From: Albula goreensis
Taxonomy: Eukaryota > Chordata > Actinopteri > Albuliformes > Albulidae
Assembly: GCA_022829145.1 (NCBI GenBank)
Contig: CM040742.1
Span: forward strand, 47,328,182 to 47,392,181
Reading direction: 5' to 3'
Length of the DNA: 64,000 nucleotides
The stretch's first letter is position 1; each line of letters starts with the position of its first letter. Below are positions 22,701-36,300 of this stretch, piece after piece. The notes below the pieces were generated by a model. It was not told where the DNA came from, ran no database searches, and saw only the letters and a list, made by a program, of their open reading frames with translations. The translations under genes and the position numbers were made by a program.

Positions 22701-25700
22701 AGCAAAAGCAAAACACAACTGGGCAACAGCACTCTGAGAGTTCACATGCAGCATCACTAACGCACAGGTCCAAGACTCCTTACACGGATTTAAAACCACG
22801 ACACAGAGTGTGGATACACACAATAACAACTCATACTACCAATACCGTTAAAAATCGCCTCAATTCTAAACAGGAAGTGCAGGGGAATGAGAATAGGAAG
22901 AGAGCCAGATGAAGCCTGAAGAGGTCTTTAGTCTGCATCAGATGATAGTAACTTTGCTGCCTTGAACAACATGAGAAAATCGAATACAGAAAAAATATCA
23001 TAAGTCAAAAATGCATTTAATACATCTGACCTACCAAATATCATAGCATCGCCTAGCCTACCTTGAACGTGCTTAGAACACTTACATTAGCCTACAGTTG
23101 GGCAAAATCATTAACACAAAGCCTATTTTATAATAAAGCGTTGAATATCTCATGTAGTTTATTGAATACTGTAGTGAAAGTGATGCTACCACACCGTCGT
23201 AAAGTTAAAAAATCGTAAGTCGGAGCACCGCATCTCGTCTGTAAATACGTTGTGTTAATGTTGTTGTGGTTGTGCTCCATGATGACTGTATCTAAGCGAT
23301 GGGAGCATCTGAGCAGTGAAAACCAGGGACCTCGGGCCTAGCAAACCTGATCTGGAAAAACAAGACCTTGCCCTCTGCGTGATCTTTCAGCATGACTGTC
23401 TGCAAAGGTTCTGACGCGGTTAACCACGTGCGGCCTACATTTTATGACCACGCAAAATCTCTACAGCGGAGGTGACAAAACTGCAAAACAATCGATTTCA
23501 AGAGCGCAGACCAGCACACATATTCTAGAGCTAACTATGGAAGCCTTGACACAACAGATGGCTGGTTCTTTATTGTAGTGGGACATGGTAATAGCTTTGC
23601 TGGCTCATAATTACAATTGTAACAATGTCACAATTGAATGTTCTTGGAATGGTCTTTTCTTATAAACCAATCAATAGTAAGCTCTTCTGACTGATCATGA
23701 GCTACTGTAGGCAGGAAATCCATGCAAAGCCAATATTCCAAGCCGGAAAATTCTCTGGTGGTTCTTCTGCTGTAAATGCACCCTCAGAAATCTGACGGCA
23801 CCAATGAGACTGCAGGCAGCCTATGCCAAAACATCAGTGTGAATGTTTTCCAGATGCACGGCCAGACATTGAGTTAGTCGAGTCAAGAGTAGGAGGAGGC
23901 TGGTCAATTGGACCTCAGAGAGCAGTCGGTGCACTTTTCTGCACAGATGACCAACACTGGCCAAACATGGTCAGGTATCCGTAACAACCGCTGACTACCT
24001 GTTTCCCTGGTAGTGTCAAATGCCGCTTAACACCTCCCCCCCACTCCCCACACCAAGCTCCCTGCACAGGAAACGCCTCTTCCATAAGAGAGGAGGAAGT
24101 GATCTTCCTGTTTTCCCTCTCCGAGACGATCCCAGGGCCCACTGAGCCAGCTATATCCGGCCATGTGGAAGCATTTGCGCCCAGCCTCGAGCATCTGGAG
24201 GCTTTGGGGCTGCAACACAGCCGCCACATTTCGGGCACCACTGTGAACCTCTGGGCCGTTTGTCGTCCATCGTTCATAAGAATTTGTTGGCCATCTTTTA
24301 AATATCTGTTGACAAGCAATGCTTGTGCAGTATCTGCACACCGTTCCTCTCAGTCAGGCTTTGGAACTGTGGTGCTGTAGCCCCAAATAAAAGAGTTACC
24401 CTGACAACAGAGTTTCCTGACAATACTCTGGACAGTATAGAGGATTTATTTATTTACTTGGTCTTTGTATTCCTGCACTTTGACTACTTTAAGAGATGTT
24501 TTCCGAGGGCAAACACTCCAAATGTCTGCCATTGATTTCAAATGGGCTTCTTTGTTGGTCTTTTGTCAGGTACGGGAACATTTCTCTGTGGATCAAGCCT
24601 GGACTCACAAAATTGCGTGTGACCTTGTGTGTCCCGGACACATCCGGACATTAGGAAATGGCCATGTATAATATCCAGCGGAGTCCAAGAATAACATATT
24701 ATGAAAGTCAAAATCTGGATCCAATATTCATCTGATTATGGTGCACATCAACAAAACTAGACATTTTCTTCAGAAACAATTCTCCTTTTTTATGCATATC
24801 GGAAGTCAAGATACCCCCTGAACACTGACAGCTTTCACTGAGAGCCGCTGAAAATATTTCCCCAACGACCAAAAACTGGCCAAACAGGTTTTCCACAAGT
24901 TTAAAACTCCTCGTACCCACATTGTCCAGTGTCAGCTCTCTGTGGCCTACTCCCCCGCATCCACAAATATCTTTCCCATGTACTGTTTTCCCCGGGGGGC
25001 GTCAACAAACTCTTCCAACCGGCCAGGTGTAATCACCGCCCCAGGGTCCCGATCCAGGGGCAGGCCAAACTAACTGCTACTTACGCTGTGCCAAACGCTT
25101 GTCTGTCTTCATAAACCGTGTCCCATGTAGCAGCATGAATCTAATTCCGCTTACGGGAAATACATTTTCTACTGGGCTGCAGGTGGCCAACCAAAGGATA
25201 GCACAGTTGTTCTGCTCAGCAGTTTACTGTTATGATGAATATGGTTAACAACAACAACAACAACAAACAACAACAGTAACAAGATTTTGTCGTTCCTCTT
25301 ATAGCTCCTCATTTTACAACTCTTTTCCATCCAAGTCAAATATTTTCCGTTTTGTTGTACATTTACTGCCGCACCACAGACCGCAGAACTCCGCTGAAGG
25401 GCTCCTCAGCTGCAGCCTACCACCTAGGACATAAGCTTACAACCTTCTGGTTTTTTGGCCAGATTCCTAACCACCCCCCCACCCACCAAAAAAACAAAAA
25501 AAAGTGACTCAGCCACAACAAACTCAAACAATTACCATGGCGGCGGGCTGCGCAGTGCATTGCAGTCTGCCCCGCTAAATAATGCGATTTCCGCACAGTC
25601 GTTGGAGCGGCAGCCATGCAGGGGGTTGGGGGGGGGGGCTCAGTCGCAGCAGGTTTACGAGGAGCAACCTATCACCGGCATGCCCCGGGGTCTTTACGGG

Positions 25701-26159
25701 CAATTGCAGTTCATTTTCGGGTGATTACTACCTCGCTGAGGGGGTGCTGGAGCTGGCCGTACCTCCTTTAGGGCTAATGTAATCTCCTTACCTTAACACC
25801 CCAACCTGTCTCCCTTACAAACACAAACTCCACAAAATCGTCAACGTTTCCAGCAAGATAGCTGGGGTACAACTTAGCTGCATGGCATCGATGTACGAGA
25901 CCCGAGTATTTAAACAGGGGATAGCAATGATGCAACGCCCCTGCTATAAAATCAATATCACTTCATGATGTCACTGATGTTACGAACGAATCGGGCTCAT
26001 AGATCACTTGTCTCCTCAATCACAGCACTTTTGAGCAAACTGTCATAACACCCGAGTTCTGTGTGTAAATGTTGTCTCTGCTCTTTCATAACAACCTAGT
26101 TCTCTGCGTAAATGTCTCTGGTTGTATCTGTCTTATTAGATGTATATGCTAAATGTGTT
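22701..26159. other. Intronic sequence, largely single-copy
   Basis: No gene recognised. It includes a (CAA)n-like run at about 25245-25280, a SINE head fragment and a G run at 25621-25640. Confidence 0.45.
25410..25475 (-). repeat. SINE head fragment
   Basis: The stretch taagcttacaaccttctggt, then ggccagattcctaaccacc, resembles the reverse complement of a SINE tRNA-like head. Short and uncertain. Confidence 0.3.
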
Positions 26160-26294
26160 AGATGTTATTAACATGTTCTTTACATCTAATGAAATGTATT
26201 GCTGTGTTGTTTGTGTCATGTGTTTCTGATGGCTGTAGGGCGCAAAAAGAACTTCCTAATGGATTAATAAAGGAATCAATCAATCAATCAATCA

Positions 26295-26328
<34 letters not shown>
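26160..26328 (+). repeat. LINE-type 3' tail with AATC/TATC microsatellite
   Basis: The sequence aagaacttcctaatggatta, then ataaagg, runs into (AATC)n and then (TATC)n at 26274-26328. An AATAAAG-like word followed by a tetranucleotide tail is typical of fish CR1/L2/Rex-type LINE ends. Element identity is not established. Confidence 0.45.
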
Positions 26329-27401
26329 GAGACACACATTGAAATGCTGAAAGTTTGTCTCTGGGAATTAGAAACATAAAAATGAATACAGCATAAAACT
26401 ACACATTAAATTCTTGTAGGCCTGCTTTTTTTAAGAGCCTGCAGTTACCATGGTAGCCAGCCTCTGGGTTTTTCTTTGCTTAAAGCGTTACGGGTAAATA
26501 ATCGCTGATTAAAACCACCAAAATTACCCTGACTCCGTTTCGCTGGGATCGCGGGTTGAGTGGGATGCAGCTCTGGCCTGGACTGCGAAACTCAGCAGCA
26601 CAAACGGCGGCTGTGTTTGTCTTTATTTCTAACCAGATTATCTGAGAGATGATTACCTTTTGATTACTAAGTGTCAGTGAGCCGGAGATCCTTATTAGCC
26701 TGCTCCATATGAAGCCGTGAGCACGTTTTCAGATCACTCCGCAGTCCACAGTGAAGGATTCTGCCTTTAATCAGCTGGGTTGAAACCCAGAAACGTGCCT
26801 TCGAAGGCGAAGGCAGGCTGTTTACCCGCGATGACGACGGGAGAGCCCTCCTGTCATTTCATGGAGTTATCCCAAAGCACACTTATCATGGTTTAAAATG
26901 GGTCACTGCCAGAGATCGCGGCGGCCACTGATACCGCCGCGGCGTCTTTCCCGCTCCGAGCAGAGGAGGGGGTCACGGGATTGGTTAGAGGCATTCGGTG
27001 GGCGGACACTGTCTGCTGTTCTCACTCCCCGGTTGGCGGGAAGGGCCACCGTGACTCTCAGAGAACGGGTCCCCTCAAGGCGGTCCCGCGCTGTGAGCGC
27101 ATGGTATTATTAGCCATGCTAATCCAGTTCCAGGCGGTCTCCAGTGGGAGGCGCACACCGTGGGGTGGGGGTGAAGCGCTTGAGTAGCAGAGCATCTCCA
27201 GCAGCCTCACCTCCTTTCTCGGAGGGTGGGGGAGATGGCACCGTGGCGGGGGTGAGGGCAGCTGTTGGAATGGGGCCTGGGACAGAGGTGGAAGCCAGAG
27301 CTTTTGTGTGTGAGTATGTGTGTGTGTGTGTGTGTGTATGTTTGGGTCATCTGACAGGGCGACATTCATCACCATACTACCACAAGGAGAAACAGTCACA
27401 T

Positions 27402-27402
27402 A

Positions 27403-27466
<64 letters not shown>

Positions 27467-27468
27467 CG
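27402..27468. repeat. ACGC tetranucleotide microsatellite (about 17 copies)
   Basis: Uninterrupted (ACGC)n with one CpG per unit. It sits directly before a 5'-truncated SINE. Confidence 0.97.
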
Positions 27469-27474
27469 TGACTC

Positions 27475-27655
27475 TACAGTTGTAGGTTTAATTACTGCCG
27501 TGTAGGGCATTGCTACCATACTCTGGGGCAAGGCATTGAGTTCCCTCATTAAATATCCAGCTGTATCAATGGATACTGTGTTTAATAGTTTTGTTTTTGA
27601 GCATAAGCAAACGCACTGGAAAAGAGAATCTGCTGAATGTAAATGTATGCAACTT
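27475..27655 (+). repeat. tRNA-derived SINE copy, 5' truncated
   Basis: It contains ttgtaggtttaattactgcc, cattgctacc, ggggcaaggcattgag, tatccagctgtatcaatgg and the tail gagaatctgctgaatgtaaa, in SINE order. The tRNA-like head is replaced by the ACGC tetranucleotide array immediately to the left. Confidence 0.5.
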
Positions 27656-30600
27656 CTTAAACTCAACTACGGTACTTAAGGTTATGGTACATAAACTGAC
27701 CTAAAACACAATTAACCAATGGGCCAATCAGAGAGACGGTGAGGGGGAGCTTTCATTAGCCATTGTGTGTTTCTGTCCTCCCTGTCCCAATCGTAAACCT
27801 GCGAGCAGGGGGAAAGCAAACATAACAGGGGAAAAGAGCTGCCCTGCCATCCCCCTCAGCAGGGACAAATATACACGGAGCAAACCGAACCAGCAGCAGA
27901 GGCCTGCCTGAACACACAAACAAACCTGTGGAGCCAAGAGGAGAATACACACTGCCCCCCAGGCCACGCAGAAAATAACTTTAATCGCTCCAAACACTTA
28001 CTGCCAGGTACTGATCTTCAAGCGGGCTGCTTAGAGCGAAACAAGCAAAGGCAGAATGAGCGAACACAAGATATTGGTTGCCTTGGGGCATGAAAGATTC
28101 CTCTCAGTGTGGGAAAACGGGTCTCTTTGAAAGCGCAGAAACATGACACGGTCAACATATCAATATCCAGCAGGAATGCAGACGCTCCGCACTTCCATCA
28201 CAAGCCTTGTTGTTGCATCGTTGTACTTCAGTGATCGATGGTAGAGAGGGACTGTTATATTTATTTCTCATCGGATCAGATAACTGGGCTTGTGTTGAGC
28301 TTTGAGGGTTTCTGCCAGTGTGCATATGTGAGTGTGGGGGACCTTACTTAAAGGATGCCCAGGGCATGTGCTTCCCACAATGCACCTGTCCTTGACCCCA
28401 GCGCAGCCCTCAAAGATCATTGGCTAACAGCAGAAGCTGCTGCGGCCCAACACTTTCACCTCGTTCAATCGACCTCTGACTCTCATTTCCTCTAGATGTT
28501 CAGCAACACAGACGAGGCCAATGATCTAGGAATAGCAAGGAACTGTTATCTTTTTCGCATCCGTAATGGGAAATTGGTTAATTGTATGAGTTGATAGTAA
28601 CCATGTAAAAGGATCCCTCTGACTTGGCTAGGTGACACCCTGACGAAACCTGTATAAGTCCAGCGCACACGGGCAGACAGCCCATTATTTGCTCACAGTT
28701 TCTGAGCTCCTGAATGGACATGCCAGACGAGTAAAGATTTTTCAACACAATATATTAATTCAATGGTAAGAGTGTTGCCTGTCAAAGGACACACATGTAT
28801 TCGCATGTGCTGCGCAAGATTTGCTGTCCACAGGTTCACATTTTATAATGACATAATATGCAGAATCTTGTGCAAGTAAATCACTAGTTTAAACTCTGTA
28901 CACTGAATGGTATCAAGGATGAAGCAATAAACAGCTGTGTGTCTAGAGATGATGTAGATGGATCTGCAATGATAAAACTGTCAAATAAAATTTAATGGGC
29001 TCACCAGTGCCTAATACCAGAGGAAAAGGGGAAAAAACTCTTACAAGGGAAGCAGACCTGGGTCAAAGGTCAAATACTTATTCAAAACACTTTAACTCAT
29101 TGTAGTAAACTGCTTTAGTTGATCAATTAAATGCTAACAGACTTATTTAGCTCAACATGCCGCAGCTCTGGAGAACCAGGGTTGAGAAAACGGCCTGTAG
29201 CTGCCTAAACACTGGAGCTGGCGATAAATTTGATTTACTGGGAATAGGGAAAGCTTTTCAAAACGAAACATTTATTACATGCACCAAGCACGTTCTTACA
29301 TGATGGATTTTCAAACGATCGTGAGCACTCCTGCTAAATATTTTTTTCCTGAGATATTGACTCCAAATACGTTCATCAAAAAAAAAAAAGAGCAACGGTA
29401 GAGATGGGTGAATCAAGTTCAGCAAACCGACTCTCGCGGGTCAGAGCCTCGCTAATCTTCGTTGAGACAAACTGTATCGCCAAAATAATTTTAACTGTGG
29501 AATAAATAAACAAATAATATTAGATATGTCATATGCCTACTGCTGAATGGACTGAAAAGAGGAGCGTTAATTCACAATCAACCGGAGCATTACAAAAGAC
29601 ACAGGAACGTAGTTAAGTGTATGATCGCCATACTGAGAGAGCGCCGGGCGTCGGTGTCAGAACTGAACGGAGTTTTAATCACAGACAGCTGCACCGACGC
29701 TGAATTTCCGCAGACCGGTTCCCGAGCGGGTCAGTAGCGCGGCGCGTTCGTGCGCGGGGTTTGCGCCGAGCGCACGCGCTCATTCACACTGTTTACTTGT
29801 TTAGCTGACGCCGGTATCCAGGGCAACTTTCTGGAATCATGCGGCGTTTCCCAGACAGCGGGTCTGGAGTCGACCACTGGTGGGTTACGGGACGGGCTGA
29901 GGTGGGTTTTCAGATGAACACACGAACAAAAATAACTGTTTATGACACAACTTTCCACTGAAATGTACATCGGTCACACTATACACTGTACGTACGAGAC
30001 ACTGTACATTTCAATGCACTGTAAGAAGTTTTCAGTTGATGTACAAAAAAAACCGACTGACTGCATTCATTTGTGGTAGATGATACTCCAGTAAACAGGC
30101 CCAAAACACAATAAACAAAGGCACAATGAATCCATAACAATTTTCAGTTTGCAGGAGCATAAGTATACAACATGACTAAAACGTGTGTAATGTTAAAAGA
30201 GAACAGAGAGGCAAGCCATTCAGCTCAACTGAGCTTGCCATTTAATCTATGTAGTAACACAACATAATATGTTGCAATAATAAAACTAGATTTTCTCATT
30301 GTCTGAAAAATTGAAACAAATTGTTTTCATTTTAAACTGCTGGTAATACAAAAATATATATTTTGGGGCCAGTTTTGTCCGTCTCTACGCTTCTTGGGTA
30401 TTCAAACTTTCAGCTGAGGCAGAAAGACCACAGCCAACCACTGTGAATCAAAACACAGCCTGCTTTGGACTCAGTGTTCATGGTCCATCGAAGACCCCCC
30501 CCCCCCACCCCCGGCTCCCCCTTCATTTCCCCTGACAACCTGACATTTGCCAGAGAGCAGAAAGCAGACAGAAAAATGGGGTGTGAGGAAGCCATTAAAT

Positions 30601-31035
30601 CTAACTGGCCATGGGTGAGAGAGGCATGCTACAGTTTGACAGGAAGTGGCTTTGATTTATTTTGTCACCAGGTGCTGGAAAGAGTAGTGCTCGGGGTACG
30701 GAGATGAATGAGTGAGAGGCTACAATTAATAAAAGCACAGCTGAATGAATGAGTGAGGGACTTAATGAATAGATGAACTGAAGCCAGACTTTTGCACATT
30801 CTGCAGTACAAGTTCTTGATTTTGCTTTTCTAATTATGTGCACGAGGGTTGGGGAAAAGTCATTGACAAGTAATTTCTCGTACCCACATAAACTCCGTAT
30901 GAAAGTGAATAATGTGCAGTGAAAGCACTCTGATCAACAGAAAAACGTTTGCTGTACCGATAAGCCACATACCCTCCTTGCTTTAAGTGATGCAGTGTGA
31001 GACGGCACATACAATTAACTTTAAACGTGTGGAAA
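27656..31035. other. Intronic sequence, largely single-copy, with a CpG patch
   Basis: No gene recognised. 29638-29790 is CpG-dense. A poly-C run lies at about 30496-30515. A SINE-tail-like stretch (ttagctgacgccggtatcca) lies near 29800. Confidence 0.45.
29050..29195. mobile_element. Degenerate MITE of the same family (other orientation)
   Basis: Reverse complement shows tcaaccctggttctccagag, later agctaaataag and tttaattgatcaactaaa, matching the first part of the 46601-46800 element. Confidence 0.35.
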
Positions 31036-31356
31036 AGTTTAAATTTACATTTAACAGAGCATATTATCAACAGCAACTTACACATTTTAGAATTTTATTT
31101 TTTTTTTACTCATTACCAGTTTGTACAGCTGGATATTTTTCTCAGACAACTCAGATTAGGCACTAGCAGAGTTGGGCAACGTGGCTCTTCAGCCAGGTAG
31201 ATGAGCTAATTAGTGAACTCACCTGATTTTAGTGAATGGGCAGAACAGATACATGGTCGGACTTTTACTTTCCAAAGCCAGAGTTGTCCACCTCTGGGCA
31301 GTAGCACAAAGGCAATGCCCCACCTGGGAACTGACCCTGCATCCCCAGTTCCCTGA
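31036..31356 (-). repeat. tRNA-derived SINE copy split by a nested MITE
   Basis: The tail half (tttaacagagcatattatc, later gtacagctggatatttttc) lies left of 31167. The head half (caatgccccacctgggaac, then tgaccctgcatcc) lies right of 31296. Joining across the MITE gives a run that aligns with the copy at 1-135, so the split is by insertion. Confidence 0.6.
31167..31296. mobile_element. hAT-type MITE nested in a SINE
   Basis: The 130-bp element has terminal inverted repeats CAGAGTTGGGCAAC (left) and CAGAGGTGGACAAC (right end, reverse complement), 12 of 14 identical. It is flanked by ggcactag (31159-31166) and ggcagtag (31297-31304), 7 of 8 identical. An 8-bp target duplication and CAG termini are the hAT signature. 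There is no transposase, so it is non-autonomous. Confidence 0.7.
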
Positions 31357-31475
31357 CTATTCCACTCTCCAGCCTGCAGTGGGAGCAGCACTGTGACTAT
31401 TCCACTCTCCAGCCTGCAGTAGGAGCAGCACTCTGACTATTCCACTCTCCTGCCAGCCTGCAGAAGGAGCAGCAC
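31354..31475. repeat. About 39-bp tandem repeat, three copies
   Basis: Three units of tgactattccactctccagc followed by ctgcagtgggagcagcact, the third with a small insertion. Confidence 0.85.
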
Positions 31476-32921
31476 CCTGAGCTGTGTGTTCAGCTCTGTG
31501 ACCTGCCGTGGGAATCGGTTTGACATTGAGAGTTCGAGGTCGAGCCGCAGCCGCCGGTGAGAGCAGACTGCACGCGAAGGTTTGTGGGATTCTGCTCCTG
31601 TGTGTTTGATGAGAGCTGCAGCTGGCCAGAGAGCGTGTGAGTGCCTCGATTCAACACACATCACATGATCCAACTACAGGCATTTACAGGGGGATTTTTT
31701 CTTTTTTTTTTTACATTTGTTTCTTCCCATTCTCTGACGAAACATGTAACCAGCCACATACAGGACTAAACACTGCTTCACAAGACACAACACCCTGCAA
31801 AAGGCTAATAAATAAAGATAATGCACTTTGCTACAACTTTTTTTTTTTTTCCTAATTCACTACACTATGGTTTTTGACAAGATTGGGAATAGGTTTGGCT
31901 ATTCACATTTCAAGTTTTAAAAAGCACCATGCCATAAAAAAGGAGAAAATTGTTTTATATTTTGATAATGAAGTTAAAATGGGGCCCTCATCTCTCAGAA
32001 TGGTTATTTTTTTGGGAATGCTGCCTCTTCTCCATTTCACTCATTTATAAGTGGTAAGGAAATTAGAGACAGTTTACGCATTTTGAAATTTCCCCAGCTC
32101 TCATTCATCAGTTTGACAGTGGTGTTGCAGAATGATGCAAATCCAAAAACTGACATGTCAGCCAAAGTACGACTATTTTGGAGGATAAATTCACCTTCCC
32201 ACTCTCTGTAATTGGTTGAGGGGGCATTATTTTTCCAAAAAGCACCATGAACTACCACATCACCACTCTCTGTTTCTGTTTTTCGAATATATCTTTCAAG
32301 ACAACCGGGAAGGAAGTCATTTGCTTGGGGCCATGCACCCCACATGAAGTGTCTTTGAGAAGTGCACCTCCACGGGACAGCAGTATATTACAGCATATAG
32401 GTGGCAATCCCAAAACCGAATCATGTATCAATCAGTAAAGCTACGAGAGCTTAATCTCCGCTCTGAGGTCCCTGTGATTGGTTCCCCGGTCAGCCGCGTG
32501 TTTGGTACATTAGGAGGGGCCGTATGCCGTGCTTTTCCTGGGAGTGTGGAGGTTGAGCCTCGGCCCAAACCTGCTATTCTGGGATCCCTGGGAGTAATCA
32601 AAACCCCATTAAACCCTTCGCTGGGAAGCAGTCGGAAGAGACGTACGGTAAAAGCAGAGTGGGTGGCCGAAACGGGGCCACACGCAACGCCCCCCCCGGA
32701 GTTACCTAAAGGTTGAGAAGACAGTCGCTTACTTTAAAACTGTGCCTCGCTGACAAGCTAATTTTTAAACAATTGTGGAAATTCTCAGTCACCAAGAAGT
32801 GGAGTCATGTGCATGTGCAAGTGTTTACGGCGAGTGACAAGAGCACCGATGATCTCACTCCAGACCCACCGAGCCCCTTTTCTGAACAAAGCCAAGCTGA
32901 GAGAGAGGGGACAGCACAGCG

Positions 32922-33373
32922 CAGAGTCCTGCATCGGGTCGGGAACCCGCGGGCCAACCACCAAATTCGACGGGTGAAAAAATATTAACATTGTCGGGTG
33001 CGGTCGGGAATTTGTAGCGCACAGGTGGGCTGCGGGTGAAATACATCAGGCTGCTTTTTATCTGAAAAAAGGATGGACATTCTTTTTTCCTCTGACTGAT
33101 ACCAACAATGCGCTAAAAATGCAGGCTATTCAGGGAAGCCCAGTCCCAGCGTTTGCGTCAGTTAATAAACATTGCTTGAGTGTGCCGATCAAGTTTTTTG
33201 GTGAACCTGATGTAGTTGCGTTGTTTTAATACGGGTTCAGGTCAGGTCACGGTTTTATTAAACACGTCGGTTGGGTACGGCATTAAAGTAATGCTAATGT
33301 ACGGTAGTGGGTCGGGTGCGGTGTTAAGCACTGCGGGTGTGGGTCTACCAAACAGCACCCATGCAGTACTCTG
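32922..33373. mobile_element. hAT-like MITE rich in GGGTCGGG motifs
   Basis: The 452-bp element has ends CAGAGTCCTGCATCGGGT (left) and CAGAGTACTGCATGGGTG (reverse complement of right). Flanks gcacagcg (32914-32921) and gcgcagct (33374-33381) match at 6 of 8, an aged 8-bp hAT-type target duplication. The subterminal regions repeat GGGT(C/A)GGG-like words. No transposase frame. Confidence 0.65.
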
Positions 33374-36300
33374 GCGCAGCTGTCTGATGAGTGCAATCAG
33401 CTCATGAAATTCCTCAGTTCATTCTGTGGCCCTCAGCAGCTTCACGTCGGCAGCTGCATTAGTCACAAGCGCTGGGACAGGCTGGTCATTTAGCCAACTC
33501 ATTTCCTAATCCCAGAAGCACAAATATCTGCAATGAACTGAAATCCAACAACAGACATGATGGAAAATACACACAAGGAGGGTAAGGAGGGGAAAGGCAG
33601 ACTGTGTGCGTACGTGTGCTGTGTGAATAAACCCTTTGCATATTCACTCAAATATTTGATGATTTATTCAGCCAATCAATGTGATGCTTGTTAGTTAATG
33701 TTAGTTAACTACTGTGCTAAAACTTTTACCATGTAAAACCCAACCATTTAGAAGAAACTGATTGCCTTTTGTGAATTCCACAATGAACTGCCAACCTATG
33801 ACTTGTTTGTACCAAACAGAAGATTCAAACAACAATCGGTCCAAAATCCATGAGTAACATTTTTGAATTGCTCAGATGTACAGTAAATGACTCGCGGCTA
33901 AGTGTAGGTCAACCATAATGAGGTTCATGAAACTTCAGTTCTACCATCGCTTCTTCTTCAGGACTCAACAAACAGCACCAGAGCCCAGAACATCTCCAAT
34001 ACCTGTGTGAACGGTGGCAGAGCCAGGAGGCTGCAAGCTCAAACCGATGTGCACAAACCAACAGGAAACAGATGACAAAAAATGGAAAAGGGCAGCAACC
34101 TTATGAAATGTGTGTGTTGCAAGACGGTGAATGAGCTGATTTTATCTTTAACACGACTGCAAAAGAAAACAGAAGACATTCACAAGCAGATAAACACATA
34201 GTGGATGGATGGTGTTTCTTTCTCTTTGTCTCTTTCCCTCTCTCTCCCTCTCTTTCCCCCTCTCTCTCTCTTTCTCAGATTTGCCCTCAAACAGCTGCAC
34301 AGGCAGTGCATTGGCCAGGGTACAAGGTGCTGGTTTAATAACCACCCCCCAGCGCCCTCCCCCTCCCCAGCCCACCCCAGGCAGAGCCAGCACTGTGGGC
34401 ACAGCGGTCTCAGAACTCCTCCCAGCCGGACCCAATGCTATACAGCACACCGCGTTCCGCTTCCCAAAATGACCCCCCCACACCCCCACCCCTGCCAGAA
34501 GACTCCAGATGTTCCGGATGAGTCGGCTCTCCTCTACCGCCGTTCCATTCTGTGCCGTTAGAGGCCCGCTTGACTCATTGTGCCGCTGTTCGGCTGCATC
34601 TCACATCCTGGTCGCTGTGGAAACCCAGCCCAATAAGTTTACTGGAATGGACTGAGGTAACCGAATGCCTCGTACCATTTCAGCGAGGCATGTGACTCAG
34701 TTTAAATTAAAACCCAGTGTTAAAGACTGCGGATGAGTAACTTACATTTCATTTTGTGGCAGCTTAATGAAGCTATGAGCAGTCTTAACGTTTAAGTGGT
34801 TTCTGAGAAAATGAGAGGATGATACTTGTTCTTGTAGTTCCCTGAACTCCTACGTGACCGCTCCCTGCTTCTGCCTTAGGAGTAAAAACAGGAAGTGAAG
34901 TTGGCCGTAGTAGGCCTTTAACAGCAGTGAGCGGCTGTTCCCTTCCTGCTCACGTACCAACAATCCGGCTCCAAGAGCAGCACCACAAACACCCAGGGAA
35001 AACATGACTTACCAAACGCATATGGAGAAAATCTCAAAAACAAATGTTTGTGGGATGACTGAGGAACATACTTTTTTTGTTGAGAAAAAGTATAAATTTC
35101 AAGACAAACCGCTGGGAATTGGGAATTGTTGAGCAATTAATACAGGATACAGACTGTTTTCATCAAGTGTATCAGAATGTAGAAAATGGTAGAACTTTAC
35201 TGTAGCAAATATATTTAGTATGTATTCAATCATAAATATATGAATGAATGTATTCAAGCATGCATGTGAAATGCATTCATTAACTGTAAACTTACATTGT
35301 GTACAATAAACAGTAAAGTTATGAAGATGTAAATACTACATGGGTGAATCTCATCTATTTTAATGAAGTGTAACATGTTCCTGGCGTGTTCTGGCTTTTT
35401 TTTTTCTCGTCAGGGTCAAAAGTTGAACAGCGTCCCTGGAAGGGATTGGAATGATTACCAGCTGCTTTTGAAGTGGCCCGGCTCTGCAAGGACTGCGTCT
35501 GCGCAGGGAGGCAGGGAACCCTGGGTAGGGACAGGCAGCTAGCCGTCTGCTGGAGGGATCAGATCTGCGCAAACCTGCGCAGCCCTGCGCAGTCACGACT
35601 GTTCAGCAGAAAGAGGGCCTGGTTGGACTACATTAGACTCCATTTCCCTCTCCTCCTCCTTACGAAGCATTAGTGGGCAGAGATGCTTCCTGCGTTAGCC
35701 ATGTCATTACACATGCTCCTTTAGCTTTTTCTGGTTACTGAGCTATTCAGACCCACGCACAGACATTATTATTTTTATTTATTAATGTTCTAGCACAGAT
35801 CATGCTCTTCCCAGGAACGTGACAGCTCTCGACTTGGCTTAAACCACCATAAAATAATTTTACGAGCTCCTTGTTAAGGGAAGCTACCTGTGATTCAAAC
35901 ACATGCAATCTGGAGTCGCTCCAACTGCACCCCCCCCTTTTTTTTTGCAAAGGAAAAATGCAGCCAAACAGCTATTATACAACGACGGACGTATGTGGCC
36001 GACATGCTTTCATAATCTGGGATACGGTGCAGCTGTGCGGCCCGGAGTCAGCGACAAACGTTTGAGCCGCAACGCTTTAAGTGCATAAATTAGTTTCCTT
36101 TCTCTCTGTTCGTGTATCGGCATTGCCTTTCAGTGCAGTGCAGAGCATCTGAAGGAGACCGTTACACTGCCAGTGGAAAAACACGATGGAATGACCTTAT
36201 AAAGCACAAATCACAATCTACGGGCCCGGGACGTGACAGGGACAGGGGTGATCTCTGACACAGTGTGTCAGGTTTCTGCACAAACAGCTCTCTCTTTTAT

